Assembly: GCA_019648995.1 (NCBI GenBank)
Contig: BLXT01003903.1
Coordinates: 184,840 to 211,607 of the forward strand
Source: Plakobranchus ocellatus
Lineage: Eukaryota > Mollusca > Gastropoda > Plakobranchidae
Reading direction: 5' to 3'
DNA length: 26,768 bases
The notes under the pieces were generated by a model that did not search any database, was not told the origin of the DNA, and saw only the letters and a program-made list of their open reading frames with translations. Within the stretch, counting starts at the first letter, position 1, and every line of letters starts with the position of its first letter. Both the position numbers and the translations under genes were made by a program. Positions 26,733-26,768 of this stretch are shown here, piece by piece.

Positions 26733-26768
26733 TTACTACTACTACTACTACTTCTCCTCCTCCTCCTC
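26733..26768. repeat. Compound (ACT)n-(TCC)n microsatellite at the window edge
   Basis: ACT triplets run into CTTCTCCTCC triplets up to the last base. The array continues beyond the window. Confidence 0.9.

Overview
The window looks like nuclear DNA of an invertebrate, most likely a gastropod mollusc. It is AT-rich, its gene is split by GT-AG introns, and it holds DNA transposons, microsatellites and abundant AGATCT/AGGCCT-type short motifs (dense at 6253-6297 and 26010-26300). The species call is inference. There are no bacterial operons, CRISPR arrays or recognisable RNA genes.

One host gene fills most of the window on the minus strand. It is an ANKRD13-family gene (ankyrin repeats, GPCR-chaperone domain, ubiquitin-interacting motif). 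I could place 13 coding exons from the ATG at 22310 down to 4649, all phase-consistent, giving 530 codons plus 2 nt. The protein is unfinished: the last C-terminal exons, normally carrying more UIMs, are either unrecognised in 1-4648 or lie beyond the left edge.

The introns are loaded with transposons whose ends can be defined exactly. Three hAT-like elements (2585-4560, 5875-7186, 19241-20599) have 12-14 bp perfect terminal inverted repeats starting with CAG, each flanked by a perfect 6-bp target duplication (CCTTCT, ATTAGT, TCAGAT). One piggyBac-like element (13214-16705) is flanked by TTAA. All four sit 71-154 bp inside an intron from its 5' splice site. A fifth element (24176-25803), upstream of the gene, has 52-bp terminal inverted repeats and a broken acidic-repeat ORF ending in a decayed PHD-finger-like Cys cluster.

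Several tandem arrays lie on or beside splice junctions and carry extra copies of splice-site sequence. Examples are at the exon 10 donor (8250-8710), the exon 9 donor (9645-9840), the exon 6 acceptor (11996-12210), and possibly the exon 3 acceptor (17730-18138). The host gene encodes a likely endosomal ubiquitin-binding adaptor. The rest of the window is mobile DNA, its decayed coding remnants, simple repeats and AT-rich sequence with no visible gene.
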